A stretch of 21,882 bases of DNA from Pluralibacter sp. UBA7423 (GCA_002470465.1 DKMD01000033.1:1-21882); one strand, 5' to 3'. Positions 1 through 8,377 are shown, counted from the stretch's first letter. Notes: a model not told the origin generated them from the sequence alone. Translations and numbers: made by a program.

Positions 1-78
1 ATTTTCGCTTTTCTCCGTCAGAATTTCCGGAGAAACCCTGCTGACCCGGCGGCTTGTTTGCCGTTGTTCCGTGTCAGT
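1..78 (-). other. 5' leader of an rRNA operon (partial)
   Basis: Read on the minus strand, this is the start of an rrn transcript downstream of P1: it begins ACTGACACGGAACAACGGCA, which matches the E. coli rrn leader as I remember it. P2 and the 16S gene would lie just beyond position 1, so only the P1-P2 interval is present. In E. coli an rrn operon also lies next to yieP, which supports the reading. No rRNA gene body is in the window. Confidence 0.85.
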
Positions 79-114
79 GGAGGCGCATTATAGGGAGTTA
101 TTCTGAGGTGACAA
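78..114 (-). promoter_or_regulatory. rrn P1 core promoter
   Basis: On the minus strand the -35 is TTGTCA (114-109), the spacer is 16 bases and the -10 is TATAAT (92-87), the hallmark short-spacer layout of rrn P1. The stretch after the -10 is the GC-rich discriminator GCGCCTCC. The expected start is the A at position 78. Such discriminators are the known target of ppGpp/DksA control. The promoter drives an rRNA operon leaving the window to the left. Confidence 0.9.
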
Positions 115-138
115 GAGGAAATTTGAATTATTTTACCG
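115..138 (-). promoter_or_regulatory. rrn P1 UP element
   Basis: The AT-rich block directly upstream of the P1 -35 reads GGTAAAATAATTCAAATTTC on the minus strand. It resembles the E. coli rrnB UP element, which the RNA polymerase alpha C-terminal domain binds. It spans roughly -37 to -60 from the inferred start at 78. Confidence 0.8.
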
Positions 139-141
139 TTC

Positions 142-156
142 GCATTTTTTTTCACC
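142..156 (-). promoter_or_regulatory. Fis site I upstream of rrn P1
   Basis: The 15-mer GCATTTTTTTTCACC fits the Fis pattern of G and C at -7/+7 around an AT-rich core. Its centre, 149, is exactly 71 bases upstream of the inferred P1 start, the position of Fis site I at E. coli rrn P1. Further Fis sites expected near 180 and 221 were not convincing by eye. Confidence 0.65.
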
Positions 157-266
157 AAAGCAGCCACAAAAGCGCCATTAATTGCGCTATCTGCTGATTT
201 TACCGCCGAATTTTGTCACTGAATGGCATACTAGACAGGTAAATCTATCTATAAGGAATGACGGCT

Positions 267-971
267 ATGTCCTTAAGCGCGCAGCAGCTGGCAGCACAGA
301 AGAACATTTCATGGGTTCTTGCAGAAAAATTAGCGCAGAAGATTTTAACCGGTGAATATCCGCCGGAATGCATTCTCCCCGGCGAACTGGAGCTTGGCGA
401 ACAGTTTGGCGTGAGCCGCACCGCAGTACGTGAAGCCGTTAAGACGCTCACTGCAAAAGGCATGGTTCTGCCGCGACCGCGTATAGGCACCCGCGTGATG
501 CCGCGCAGCGACTGGAACTTCCTCGATAAGGAGCTGCTCTCCTGGTGGCTAACGGAAAATAACTTTGAGGAAGTGGTGGAACATTTCCTCGTGATGCGCA
601 GCAGCCTCGAACCTCAGGCCTGCATGCTGGCAGCCACGCTCGGCAGCGCAGAGCAGAAAGCCCGGTTGAATACGTTAATGGAGGAGATGATCTACCTGAA
701 GCGGCACTTTAGTCGCCAGCGCTGGATTGAAGTCGATATGGCCTGGCACGAGCAAATCTACGCCATGAGCGCCAATCCGTTTCTAACCTCTTTTGCTTCA
801 CTGTTCCATTCGGTCTATCAGACCTACTTCGCGGCCGTCACCCAAAACGAAGTAGTGAAGCTCGATCTTCATCAGGCGATTGTGGATGCCATTCAGGACA
901 GCGACGGCCCGCGAGCCTGGCAGGCTTGCCAGGCGTTGTTAGCTGCACCCAATGATCAGGTCAGTAAATAG
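267..971 (+). CDS. yieP: YieP, GntR/FadR-family transcription regulator
   Basis: A 234-residue regulator of the FadR subgroup of GntR proteins. The winged helix-turn-helix covers about residues 35-75 (LGEQFGVSRTAVREAVKTL at 43-61). The C-terminal helical FCD domain covers about 95-215 and keeps likely metal or ligand residues: Asp157 and His161 in DMAWHE, His181 and His202. I chose the ATG at 267 over the in-frame ATG at 258: AAGGA at 253-257 touches the 258 codon but lies 9 bases before 267, and the shorter N-terminus matches E. coli YieP (MPLSAQQLAAQ). The gene ends at TAG directly before hsrA, so the two are surely co-transcribed. From memory, YieP has been linked in E. coli to organic-acid tolerance; its effector is not evident from sequence. 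Confidence 0.93.
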   Translation: MSLSAQQLAAQKNISWVLAEKLAQKILTGEYPPECILPGELELGEQFGVSRTAVREAVKTLTAKGMVLPRPRIGTRVMPRSDWNFLDKELLSWWLTENNFEEVVEHFLVMRSSLEPQACMLAATLGSAEQKARLNTLMEEMIYLKRHFSRQRWIEVDMAWHEQIYAMSANPFLTSFASLFHSVYQTYFAAVTQNEVVKLDLHQAIVDAIQDSDGPRAWQACQALLAAPNDQVSK

Positions 972-2372
972 ATGACAGAAAAGAAATCACGCAGTATGGC
1001 GGGCCTGCCGTGGATCGCGGCAATGGCCTTCTTTATGCAGGCGCTGGACGCCACCATTCTGAACACCGCGCTGCCGGCCATTGCCCACAGCCTGAACCGC
1101 TCTCCGCTGGCGATGCAGTCCGCCATTATCAGCTACACCCTGACGGTGGCAATGCTGATCCCGGTCAGCGGCTGGCTGGCCGACAGATTCGGCACCCGGC
1201 GTATTTTTATGATTGCCGTAAGCCTGTTCACGCTCGGTTCGCTGGCCTGTGCGCTATCAGGCTCTCTGTTGCAGCTGGTTATCTTCCGCGTTATTCAGGG
1301 AATTGGCGGCGCAATGATGATGCCGGTAGCTCGCCTCGCGCTGTTGCGCGCTTATCCACGCAGCGAGCTTTTACCGGTTCTGAACTTCGTCACCATGCCC
1401 GGACTGGTGGGCCCCATTTTAGGACCGGTGCTCGGCGGCGTGCTGGTGACCTGGGCGAGCTGGCACTGGATCTTCCTGATTAATATTCCAATTGGCATCG
1501 CCGGATTGCTCTATGCCCGCAAATATATGCCGAACTTCACCACGCCGCGGCGCGGCTTCGACTTAACCGGCTTTTTGCTGTTTGGCATGAGCCTGGTGCT
1601 TTTCTCCAGCGGCATGGAGCTGTTTGGCGAAAAAATTGTATCGACGTGGATTGCGCTGGCCATCATCGTCATCAGCATTCTTCTTTTACTCTCTTATATT
1701 CGCCACGCTCGCCACCATCCGACACCGCTTATTGCTCTGCCGATGTTTAAAACGCGCACTTTCTCAGTAGGGATTGTGGGCAATCTTGCAACGCGACTGG
1801 GAACCGGCTGCGTGCCGTTCCTCATGCCGCTGATGTTGCAGGTTGGCTTTGGCTATCCCGCACTGATCGCCGGCTGCATGATGGCGCCAACGGCTGTTGG
1901 GTCAATTCTGGCAAAATCTGTCGTGACCCAGGTTCTGCGCGTGCTTGGATACAGGAAGACGCTGGTTGGGATCACCGTGTTTATTGGTTTGATGATCGCC
2001 CAGTTCTCGCTGCAGTCGCCGTCCATGCCGGTGTGGATGCTGATCCTGCCGCTATTTGTGCTGGGGATGGCGATGTCGACGCAGTTTACCTCGATGAACA
2101 CCATTACTCTTGCGGACCTGACGGATGAGAACGCCAGCAGCGGTAACAGCGTGCTGGCCGTCACGCAACAGCTGTCCATCAGCCTTGGGGTGGCGATAAG
2201 CGCGGCGGTACTACGCTTTTATGAAGGGTTCGACAGCGCCAACACCATCGAGCAGTTCCACTACACCTTTATTACAATGGGCGTAATCACCGTGCTCTCG
2301 GCAGTGACCTTTATGCTGTTAAAACCGAAAGATGGCCGCAACCTGATTAAAGAGCGGCACAAGAAGGCTTAA
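972..2372 (+). CDS. hsrA: HsrA, DHA2-type MFS exporter
   Basis: A 466-residue inner-membrane transporter of the major facilitator superfamily, DHA2 (14-helix, EmrB/QacA-like) type. Early hydrophobic helices with [14 protein letters not shown] (residues 25-38) fit the family's motif D1. [10 protein letters not shown] at about 68-77 is motif A between helices 2 and 3, and [13 protein letters not shown] at about 145-157 is the motif C antiporter signature. It is close to E. coli HsrA (YieO), known as a homocysteine-resistance gene, but its C-terminus is about nine residues shorter. The ATG follows the yieP stop with no spacer, so translation is probably coupled; the Shine-Dalgarno sequence is weak. 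Its stop overlaps the stop of rbsR on the other strand by four bases. The substrate cannot be read from sequence. Confidence 0.92.
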   Translation: MTEKKSRSMAGLPWIAAMAFFMQALDATILNTALPAIAHSLNRSPLAMQSAIISYTLTVAMLIPVSGWLADRFGTRRIFMIAVSLFTLGSLACALSGSLLQLVIFRVIQGIGGAMMMPVARLALLRAYPRSELLPVLNFVTMPGLVGPILGPVLGGVLVTWASWHWIFLINIPIGIAGLLYARKYMPNFTTPRRGFDLTGFLLFGMSLVLFSSGMELFGEKIVSTWIALAIIVISILLLLSYIRHARHHPTPLIALPMFKTRTFSVGIVGNLATRLGTGCVPFLMPLMLQVGFGYPALIAGCMMAPTAVGSILAKSVVTQVLRVLGYRKTLVGITVFIGLMIAQFSLQSPSMPVWMLILPLFVLGMAMSTQFTSMNTITLADLTDENASSGNSVLAVTQQLSISLGVAISAAVLRFYEGFDSANTIEQFHYTFITMGVITVLSAVTFMLLKPKDGRNLIKERHKKA

Positions 2373-3361
2373 GCCGACCCACGCACCACCAGCTCGGGCG
2401 TTAACTGCACACGCTGCTGTTTCTGTCCGGGCTGAGCCATCCGGTGGATCAGAACATCAATGGCGAGTTCACCCAGCTCATCTTTTGGCTGGTGAATGGT
2501 GGTCAGCGGCGGCGCCATGTAGCCCGCCAGTTCGATATCGTCATAACCCACTACAGCCATATCCCGCGGGATGCTCAGGCCAGCCTGATACAGCGCCTGA
2601 TAAACGCCAACGGCCATCGCATCATTACCGACAAAAACGGCCTGTGGCGGCTGCGGCAGAGTAAGCAGCTTTTGCATCGCCGTTAATCCACCGCCAAATT
2701 CAAAATCGCTGGTGATGATGTAACCCTCAGGTACCGGCAATCCACCACGCTGCATCGCCGCCTGATACCCTTCCAGACGCAGGCGCGCCGGGGTTTTGTC
2801 CAGAGGACCAGCAATGCAGGCAATACGCGTGTATCCCTTATCAATCAGATACTGTGTTGCCATGTCACCGCCGAGCAGCGAGTTATCCTGAATCAGATCG
2901 CTGTCGCCGTCGAACGGCGCCCAGTCCATCATCACCGTCGGCACCGAGGGATAGCGCTGCATAATTTCCTGCGAAGGCTGGTGCGTTTCGGTGCACAGCA
3001 GCAGCAAGCCGTCGACGCGCTTTTGCATCAGCGTTTCGAGATTACGGTTCATCCGCTGTTCGTCGCCTTCGGTATTGCAGAGCACCAGGCTGTAGCCGCG
3101 TTCAAAACAGCTGCGCTCGACGCCGCGCACCAGCTCCGAATAAAACGGATTGGTACTGGCGGTAATCAGCATGCCGATGGTGCGGGTCTGGTTAAGCTTG
3201 AGGCTACGCGCCAGAGCAGAAGGCGCATAGTTGAGGTTCTGAATTGCCGCCAGCACCTTTTCGGTGATGGCCTCGCTGACAAAACGGTCCTTATTAATGA
3301 CGTGAGACACCGTTGAGGTGGAAACGCCCGCCAGGCGGGCAACGTCCTTCATGGTAGCCAA
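2369..3361 (-). CDS. rbsR: RbsR, LacI-family ribose repressor
   Basis: A 330-residue LacI/GalR-family repressor, the same length as E. coli RbsR and nearly identical over the DNA-binding part. The helix-turn-helix and hinge lie at residues 1-60 ([20 protein letters not shown], then the hinge helix with SALARSL). The rest is the periplasmic-binding-protein-like ribose domain ([31 protein letters not shown]). The start is a TTG at 3361-3359. AGGGG at 3372-3368, in the end of rbsK, lies 6 bases before it, whereas the in-frame ATG at 3352 would sit 15 bases away. It is the last gene of the rbs operon, 3 bases after rbsK, so it is made with the genes it represses. Known role: it binds the rbs operator and releases on ribose. 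Confidence 0.95.
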   Translation of the reverse strand: MATMKDVARLAGVSTSTVSHVINKDRFVSEAITEKVLAAIQNLNYAPSALARSLKLNQTRTIGMLITASTNPFYSELVRGVERSCFERGYSLVLCNTEGDEQRMNRNLETLMQKRVDGLLLLCTETHQPSQEIMQRYPSVPTVMMDWAPFDGDSDLIQDNSLLGGDMATQYLIDKGYTRIACIAGPLDKTPARLRLEGYQAAMQRGGLPVPEGYIITSDFEFGGGLTAMQKLLTLPQPPQAVFVGNDAMAVGVYQALYQAGLSIPRDMAVVGYDDIELAGYMAPPLTTIHQPKDELGELAIDVLIHRMAQPGQKQQRVQLTPELVVRGSA

Positions 3362-3364
3362 GCG

Positions 3365-4294
3365 TTACCCCTGCTGACGAAGAAAGTCGTCAATCTCTTT
3401 ACGCCACGGAACGGAAGGCTGCGCACCTTTGCGGGTCACGGCAATCGCCGCGGCAGCATGAGCAAAACGTAATGCCTGCGCCAGGGGTTTATCCTCCAGC
3501 AGCGCCGTCATCAGCGCACCGTTAAAGGTATCTCCGGCAGCAATGGTGTCCACGGCCTGCACCTTAAAACCAGCAACGCGTTCACCTTTCCCGTTCTGGC
3601 TGGCCCACACGCCCCGGCTACCGAGGGTGATGATGACCGTTTCGATACCTTTGCCATGCAGAACCTGCGCCGCTTTCGCCGCGTCTTCATCCGTTTCCAC
3701 CTTCACGCCCGTCAGCTTTTCAGCTTCGGTTTCGTTCGGGGTAATGATATCCACCAGCGCCAGCAGTTCGTCGGAGAGTTCGCGTGCCGGAGCCGGGTTA
3801 AGCACGACCCGGGTCTGATTCTGATGCGCAATTTTCGCTGCCGCCAGTACGCTGTCCAGCGGCGATTCCAGCTGCATCAGCAAAGCGTCAGCCCGTGCGA
3901 TACGCTGCTCCTGCGCGGCCACGAGCTTTGTGGAGAGCGCCGCATTGGCCCCGGCATGAATACCGATGACATTCTCACCTTCGCCGTTAACAAAAATCAG
4001 CGCCACACCGGTGGATTCTCCGGCTACAGCGGTAACGGGCTCGACGTCGATGTTGTCGCTGACCAATTGCTTGCGGATGCGCTCGCCGGTGTCATCATCA
4101 CCAGTACAGGCGATAAATGCGATATTTGCGCCGCTGCGCCCGGCCGCCACGGCCTGGTTTGCGCCTTTGCCGCCGAACGCCACCTGATACTGGCTGCCCG
4201 TAACGGTTTCGCCTGGCCGCGGGAAGGATTCAAGGTTGAGAATGTGATCGGCATTGATGCTGCCAAGGACGACGAGGTTGCCTGCGTTATTCAT
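3365..4294 (-). CDS. rbsK: RbsK, ribokinase
   Basis: A 309-residue PfkB-family sugar kinase that phosphorylates D-ribose to ribose 5-phosphate in the cytoplasm. Visible signatures are the N-terminal NLVVLGSINADHIL, the sugar-binding GGKGANQAVAAGR (about 41-53), NPAPARELSDELLALVDIITPNETEAE, and the C-terminal DTIAAGDTFNGAL with the catalytic Asp near 255. The reading frame is open 16 codons further upstream, but those codons lie inside the intercistronic hairpin and do not look like kinase. The ATG at 4294 gives the family length and E. coli-like start. No strong Shine-Dalgarno sequence precedes it. It follows rbsB after a 108-base spacer, the only large gap in the operon. Confidence 0.96.
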   Translation of the reverse strand: MNNAGNLVVLGSINADHILNLESFPRPGETVTGSQYQVAFGGKGANQAVAAGRSGANIAFIACTGDDDTGERIRKQLVSDNIDVEPVTAVAGESTGVALIFVNGEGENVIGIHAGANAALSTKLVAAQEQRIARADALLMQLESPLDSVLAAAKIAHQNQTRVVLNPAPARELSDELLALVDIITPNETEAEKLTGVKVETDEDAAKAAQVLHGKGIETVIITLGSRGVWASQNGKGERVAGFKVQAVDTIAAGDTFNGALMTALLEDKPLAQALRFAHAAAAIAVTRKGAQPSVPWRKEIDDFLRQQG

Positions 4295-4316
4295 GATCAT
4301 GAGTGTCCGGTAAAGA

Positions 4317-4340
4317 GCGCCACCGGGAACCCGGTGGCGC
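4317..4340 (-). repeat. Intercistronic hairpin between rbsB and rbsK
   Basis: A perfect inverted repeat with 11-base arms (GCGCCACCGGG at 4317-4327, CCCGGTGGCGC at 4330-4340) and a two-base centre. In the rbs transcript it lies after the rbsB stop and before rbsK. It has no long U-tract on the rbs strand, so it is more likely a stabiliser of the rbsB mRNA end or a partial attenuator than a full terminator. A weaker 6-bp dyad (TCAGGC 4371-4376, GCCTGA 4386-4391) lies closer to the rbsB stop. Stem-loops after binding-protein genes are a known way of raising their expression over downstream genes. Confidence 0.7.
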
Positions 4341-4402
4341 ATGCCACGCTTTTCTTTTTACGTTGTCCCCTCAGGCTCTTTGGTGGCCTGAATCGGTATG
4401 AC

Positions 4403-5293
4403 TTATTGCTTGATGACCAGCTTCAGGTCAACAGGATATTTAGCCTGAACCTTCTCACCTTTCAGTACCTTAGCAGCAACATCAACGCCCTGGGCGCCGA
4501 TTTGCTCCGGCAGCTGCGCAATCGTCGCTGCCAGTTTGCCATCATTTACTGCCTTTTCGCCATCCGGCGTGCCGTCAAAGCCGACAACCATCACATCTGT
4601 TTTACCGGCGGTCTGCAATGCACGCAGTGCACCCAGCGCCATTTCGTCGTTCTGCGCGAAGACCGCTTTCACGTCAGGATGCGCTGTCAGCAGGTTCTGC
4701 ATCACGTTCAGACCTTTAGTACGGTCGAAGTCGGCAGGCTGGCTGGCCAGGACGTCAAATTTGTGTGCGGCCACGGCCTGCTGGAAGCCTTCACCACGTT
4801 CACGCGCAGCGGAAGTCCCGGCAATGCCCTGCAGTTCGATAACCTTCGCGCCTTCACCGGCTTTCTTCGCGATGTAATCGCCCGCAATTTTGCCGCCCAG
4901 CACGTTGTCAGAAGCAATGTGGCTTACCACGTCGCCTTTGGATGCCTGACGGTCCAGGGTGATCACCGGAATTTTCGCCTGGTTGGCCATCTTCACGGCG
5001 TTACCCACGGCGTCGGAATCCGTTGGGTTAATCAGCAGAATTTTGGTGCCGCGTACGGTCAGATCCTGCACGTTTGCCAGCTCTTTTGCCGGGTTGTTCT
5101 GGGAATCCAGCACGACCAGGTTGTAACCGAGCTTATCGGCTTCTTTCTGCGCACCGTCCTTCAGGGAGACGAAGAACGGGTTGTTGAGCGTAGAGATAAC
5201 CAGCGCGATGGTGTCTTTCGCCATTGCGTTAGCACTTACGGTGGCGCTCAGTGCCACTGCGGAAACCAGGGTAGCCAGTTTTTTCATGTTCAT
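4403..5293 (-). CDS. rbsB: RbsB, periplasmic D-ribose-binding protein
   Basis: A 296-residue type I periplasmic binding protein that delivers ribose to RbsAC and, in E. coli, to the Trg chemoreceptor. A Sec signal peptide is plain: MNMKK, a hydrophobic core, then cleavage after AMA at residue 25 before KDTIALVIS. The mature protein has the two-lobed sugar-binding fold, with [47 protein letters not shown] and [10 protein letters not shown]. It is almost identical to E. coli RbsB. AGGA lies about 11 bases before the ATG. The 28-base gap to rbsC and the hairpin after its stop fit a gene that must be made in excess. Confidence 0.97.
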   Translation of the reverse strand: MNMKKLATLVSAVALSATVSANAMAKDTIALVISTLNNPFFVSLKDGAQKEADKLGYNLVVLDSQNNPAKELANVQDLTVRGTKILLINPTDSDAVGNAVKMANQAKIPVITLDRQASKGDVVSHIASDNVLGGKIAGDYIAKKAGEGAKVIELQGIAGTSAARERGEGFQQAVAAHKFDVLASQPADFDRTKGLNVMQNLLTAHPDVKAVFAQNDEMALGALRALQTAGKTDVMVVGFDGTPDGEKAVNDGKLAATIAQLPEQIGAQGVDVAAKVLKGEKVQAKYPVDLKLVIKQ

Positions 5294-5321
5294 ATCTGTA
5301 GAGGTCCTGTTATGTCAGTTA

Positions 5322-6287
5322 TTACTGCTTTTTGTTGTCTACCAGCACCGCCAGCAATATCACCACCGCTTTGACGATCATCTGGTAATAGGAGGAAACA
5401 CCTAACAAATTCAAACCATTATTCAGGAATCCGAGAATTAATGCGCCGATCAGCGTCCCAACAATGCGACCTTTCCCGCCCGCAAGGCTGGTGCCGCCGA
5501 GAACCACAGCCGCAATCGCATCCAGCTCGTAGCCCGTGCCCGCCGTCGGCTGCGCGGAAGAGAGACGCGCCACTTCGATGATGCCCGCCAGAGAAGCCAG
5601 CAGGCCGCACAGGGAGTAGACGATAATTTTGACTTTATTGACGCTGATGCCGGACAGACGCGTCGCTGCTTCGTTGCCGCCGAGCGCATAGATGTAGCGG
5701 CCCAGGCGTGTGTGATGCAACATGTACCAGGCGGCGAGGAATACAATTGCCATAATCCACACTGGCGTTGGGATGCCCAGCGGACGGCCAATCCCGAACC
5801 AGCCGAACAGATCGGCGTTATCGGTAAAGCCCGTGTTCACCGGACTGCCGTTGGTGTAGACCATGGTCACGCCGCGCAGCAGCAGCATCATCACCAGCGT
5901 GGCGATAAACGCCTGTACGCGGCCTTTCGCCACAATCACGCCCGTTACCGCACCGATCGCGGCACCTGCAGCAAGCGCTGCCGCAACGGCCACCAGCGCA
6001 TTCACTTCAATACCGACAATTGATGCTGCAATTGCGCCGGTCAGCGCCAGCAGGGAACCGACGGACAGGTCGATCCCGGACGTCAGAATCACCAGCGTCA
6101 TCCCGACCGCCATGATGGCGTTCACCGAAGTCTGCTGGAGAATATTGAACAGGTTATTAACGGTAAAAAAGTTCGGGCTCATGGTCGAGACGATCGCGAT
6201 CAGCACCAGCAGGGCGATCAGCGATTTTTGCTCTAACAGCCACGCTTTGGTGAAATAGCGGCGACCAGCAACAGCCTGGGTAGTCAT
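5322..6287 (-). CDS. rbsC: RbsC, ribose ABC transporter permease
   Basis: A 321-residue inner-membrane permease of the sugar ABC importer group (BPD_transp_2 family). It has about eight to ten hydrophobic segments, starting with LIALLVLIAIVST. The family motif GIDLSVGSLLALTGAIAA (about 71-88) and the coupling-helix region GGNEAATRLSGI (about 203-214) are both visible. It works with two-domain RbsA and periplasmic RbsB. A strong AGGAG at 6298-6294 precedes the ATG, overlapping the end of rbsA, and only 5 bases separate the two genes. Length and sequence match E. coli RbsC. Confidence 0.96.
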   Translation of the reverse strand: MTTQAVAGRRYFTKAWLLEQKSLIALLVLIAIVSTMSPNFFTVNNLFNILQQTSVNAIMAVGMTLVILTSGIDLSVGSLLALTGAIAASIVGIEVNALVAVAAALAAGAAIGAVTGVIVAKGRVQAFIATLVMMLLLRGVTMVYTNGSPVNTGFTDNADLFGWFGIGRPLGIPTPVWIMAIVFLAAWYMLHHTRLGRYIYALGGNEAATRLSGISVNKVKIIVYSLCGLLASLAGIIEVARLSSAQPTAGTGYELDAIAAVVLGGTSLAGGKGRIVGTLIGALILGFLNNGLNLLGVSSYYQMIVKAVVILLAVLVDNKKQ

Positions 6288-6292
6288 CTTTC

Positions 6293-7798
6293 TTACTCCT
6301 GATTCACACGATTAAGCTTGCCCACTGCGGCAGCCATCAATACTTCCTGAGTGGCCTGCTCGCGCGTGAATTCACCGCCGAGATGCCCTTCGTGCATCAC
6401 CATGATGCGATCGCTCATGCCTAATACTTCCGGCATCTCCGAGGAGACGAGGATGATGCTCAGGCCATCGGCTTTAAACTGGTTAATGAGCTGATAAATT
6501 TCTTTTTTCGCGCCTACGTCGACACCGCGCGTTGGCTCATCAAGGATCAGCACTTTCGGGCGCGTCATCAGCCCGCGGGCGATGGCGACTTTCTGCTGAT
6601 TGCCGCCGGAAAGCAGACCTATCGCCTGCTCCATCGACGGCGTTTTGACGTTAAACAGGCGAATAAAGTCGCTTACCGCCTGCTGTTCGTCTTTATGTTT
6701 GAGGCTACCGCCCGAGTGGCTGAAATAGCGCAGCGCAGTGAGCGACATGTTCTCTTTGACGGACATGCCGAGCACCAGGCCGTCGCGCTTGCGGTCTTCG
6801 GAGATGTAGACAATGCCGTTCGCCAGGCCATCCTGCGGGGATTTGGTCACCACTTCGTGGCCGTCCAGCGTCACGTAGCCGCTGGTGCGCGGCAGCGCGC
6901 CATAAAGCACTTTCATCAGTTCAGTACGGCCCGCGCCCATCAGGCCCGCCACGCCAAGGATTTCTCCTTTGCGCAGGATAAATGACACATTGTTGACACC
7001 CGGCCCGCACAGATTATCGACCTTCAGGCGCACATCACCCGGTGTTTTATCAAGATGCGGATACTGATCTTCAAGCTTGCGGCCGACCATCATCTCAATC
7101 AGGGAATCTTCCGTCAGGCTTGCGACTTCGCGTTCGGCAATGAACTGTCCGTCGCGGAATACGGTGACGTCATCGCAGATTTCAAAAATCTCTTTCATAC
7201 GATGGGAAATGTAGACGATGCCGCGCCCCTGGGATTTCAGCTCGCGAATAACGCGGAACAGGGATTCGGTTTCGGTATCGGTGAGCGCGTCAGTCGGTTC
7301 ATCCATGATGATGACCTTCGACTCAAAGCTCAGCACCTTGGCAATTTCGACCATCTGCTGATCGCCAATCGACAACTCGCCCACCAGCCTGTCGCTCTTA
7401 AAGCGCAGATTGAGCTTTGCCAGCAGTTTATCGGCTTCGGCGTACATGGTTTTCCAGTCGATTTTGCCGAAGCGGTTAACGAACTCGCGGCCTAAAAAGA
7501 TGTTCTCGGCGATGGTCAGCTGCGGGATCAGGTTCAGTTCCTGATGAATGATGCCAATTCCGGCTTCCTGAGAGGACTTCGGCCCGTTAAAGGTGGTTTC
7601 CTGTCCGAGCCACTGCAGCGAACCGGCATCTTTACTGTAGATCCCGGTCAGCACTTTCATCATCGTCGATTTGCCGGCACCGTTCTCGCCCACCAGCGCC
7701 ATGACGCGGCCTGCGTAAACGTTCAGAGAAGCGCCGGAAAGGGCCTTCACGCCCGGGAAGGATTTATCGATACCTTTGAGTTGCAGTAATGCGTCCAT
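6293..7798 (-). CDS. rbsA: RbsA, ribose ABC transporter ATPase
   Basis: A 501-residue double ATPase of the ribose importer. The first nucleotide-binding domain has Walker [10 protein letters not shown] (37-45), signature LSIGDQQ and Walker [12 protein letters not shown]. The second has a degenerate Walker A ([10 protein letters not shown]), an intact [14 protein letters not shown] signature and Walker [16 protein letters not shown] degenerate second P-loop is normal for this sugar-importer group. The frame is open 15 codons upstream, but the ATG at 7798 matches the family start ([14 protein letters not shown]). Its Shine-Dalgarno GAGG overlaps the rbsD stop, seven bases away, which implies coupled translation. 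Confidence 0.96.
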   Translation of the reverse strand: MDALLQLKGIDKSFPGVKALSGASLNVYAGRVMALVGENGAGKSTMMKVLTGIYSKDAGSLQWLGQETTFNGPKSSQEAGIGIIHQELNLIPQLTIAENIFLGREFVNRFGKIDWKTMYAEADKLLAKLNLRFKSDRLVGELSIGDQQMVEIAKVLSFESKVIIMDEPTDALTDTETESLFRVIRELKSQGRGIVYISHRMKEIFEICDDVTVFRDGQFIAEREVASLTEDSLIEMMVGRKLEDQYPHLDKTPGDVRLKVDNLCGPGVNNVSFILRKGEILGVAGLMGAGRTELMKVLYGALPRTSGYVTLDGHEVVTKSPQDGLANGIVYISEDRKRDGLVLGMSVKENMSLTALRYFSHSGGSLKHKDEQQAVSDFIRLFNVKTPSMEQAIGLLSGGNQQKVAIARGLMTRPKVLILDEPTRGVDVGAKKEIYQLINQFKADGLSIILVSSEMPEVLGMSDRIMVMHEGHLGGEFTREQATQEVLMAAAVGKLNRVNQE

Positions 7799-7805
7799 GA
7801 TGGCC

Positions 7806-8225
7806 TCAGAAGGTGACGCCAGCACAGAGAATGATATTCGCATACGGGGAACACTCCCCGCTGCGAATCACCGCCTGACTGTCTGCGGTTTGTTTTTTGA
7901 ACTGCTCATGCGTGGTGTAACGAATTTCAATGGTGTTTCCCTGGTGTTGTTGCAGCTGCTCTATGTGGCTGAGCAACGTTTCGTGGAGCTGCGGGTTATG
8001 GGTTTTGATTTCCGCGGCGAGAATGGCCGTCTCAACCTGCATTTCCGTGGTGACCACTTCCAGCACCTGCATAAACGAAGGCACGCCCTGAGTTAATGCC
8101 ATATCGATGCGCTGCGTGCTGTGAGGGATCGGCAGACCCGCATCACACACCACCAGCATATCGGTATGCCCAAGACGGGAAATGACCGAGGAAATATCAG
8201 CGTTGAGTACCGTACCTTTCTTCAT
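7806..8225 (-). CDS. rbsD: RbsD, D-ribose pyranase
   Basis: A 139-residue enzyme that interconverts the pyranose and furanose forms of ribose so that RbsK gets its substrate. It has the RbsD/FucU family pattern with His20 (SRLGHTD), CDAGLPIP and the C-terminal [17 protein letters not shown]. It is the first gene of the rbs operon. An upstream in-frame ATG at 8237 was rejected: GGAG at 8235-8232 lies 6 bases before the ATG at 8225, and that start gives the exact E. coli length. The RbsR-type operator lies 14 bases upstream of the start codon. Confidence 0.96.
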   Translation of the reverse strand: MKKGTVLNADISSVISRLGHTDMLVVCDAGLPIPHSTQRIDMALTQGVPSFMQVLEVVTTEMQVETAILAAEIKTHNPQLHETLLSHIEQLQQHQGNTIEIRYTTHEQFKKQTADSQAVIRSGECSPYANIILCAGVTF

Positions 8226-8238
8226 CTTTTGCTCCACT

Positions 8239-8254
8239 AGCGAAACGTTTCGCT
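8239..8254 (-). promoter_or_regulatory. RbsR operator 1 at the rbs start site
   Basis: A perfect 16-base palindrome, AGCGAAACGTTTCGCT, between the rbs -10 and the rbsD ribosome binding site. It matches the dyad known as the RbsR operator at the E. coli rbs transcription start, and has the central CG step usual for LacI-family sites. Binding here would block initiation directly. Confidence 0.88.
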
Positions 8255-8260
8255 GAAGTG

Positions 8261-8289
8261 AGTTTACTCGGAAGAAAGCTCATAAAACC
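8261..8289 (-). promoter_or_regulatory. rbs operon promoter
   Basis: On the minus strand TAAACT (8266-8261) is a likely -10, placed as in E. coli just before the operator. At 17 bases upstream the -35 position is only GGTTTT, so the promoter should depend on an activator. The inferred start is near 8254. Confidence 0.6.
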
Positions 8290-8307
8290 ACCATCACGTT
8301 ATAGAAT

Positions 8308-8323
8308 TGTGATCGCTGTCGAA
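8308..8323 (-). promoter_or_regulatory. CRP-like site of the rbs promoter
   Basis: Read on the plus strand the site is TGTGATCGCTGTCGAA: one perfect CRP half (TGTGA) and one weak half (3 of 5), spaced by six bases. Its centre (8315.5) is 61.5 bases upstream of the inferred start near 8254, a standard class I activator position. rbs is known to be catabolite-controlled in E. coli. The site overlaps the upstream palindrome at 8319-8332. Confidence 0.55.
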
Positions 8324-8332
8324 ACGTTTCGA
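8319..8332 (-). promoter_or_regulatory. Second RbsR-type operator
   Basis: A perfect 14-base palindrome, TCGAAACGTTTCGA, sharing the 12-base core CGAAACGTTTCG with operator 1. The centres are 79 bases apart. It lies at about -71 and overlaps the weak half of the CRP-like site. Identity of the core to operator 1 makes RbsR binding likely, but this is inferred from sequence alone. Confidence 0.65.
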
Positions 8333-8341
8333 GGTGAAAGC

Positions 8342-8366
8342 AAAACGGTACCTGGAGTACCGTTTT
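8342..8366 (-). terminator. Terminator between kup and the rbs operon
   Basis: Ten-base arms AAAACGGTAC (8342-8351) and GTACCGTTTT (8357-8366) enclose a 5-base loop. On the kup strand the stem ends in UUUU followed by GCUUU. On the plus strand it is followed by a longer T-rich tract, so it may work both ways. It insulates the rbs promoter from kup transcription. Confidence 0.7.
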
Positions 8367-8377
8367 TAGTTTTTGCA

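Noticed and set aside
258..266. Upstream ATG for yieP
   Set aside because: AAGGA directly abuts this codon, leaving no spacer, while the ATG at 267 has proper spacing and matches the E. coli N-terminus.
4317..4360. Plus-strand terminator reading of the rbsB-rbsK hairpin, which is followed by a T-rich stretch
   Set aside because: No plus-strand gene ends near it, and on the rbs strand the hairpin lacks a proper U-tract. I list it as an intercistronic hairpin instead.
3656..5374. A 572-codon open frame on the plus strand opposite rbsK and rbsB
   Set aside because: It is antisense to two certain genes over its length, has Cys/His/Arg-rich composition typical of a shadow of biased codons, and shows no family motif.
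7060..7100. Degenerate second ATPase of RbsA as a possible defect
   Set aside because: Sugar-importer ATPases of this group normally have a degenerate second Walker A, and the signature and Walker B of that half are intact.
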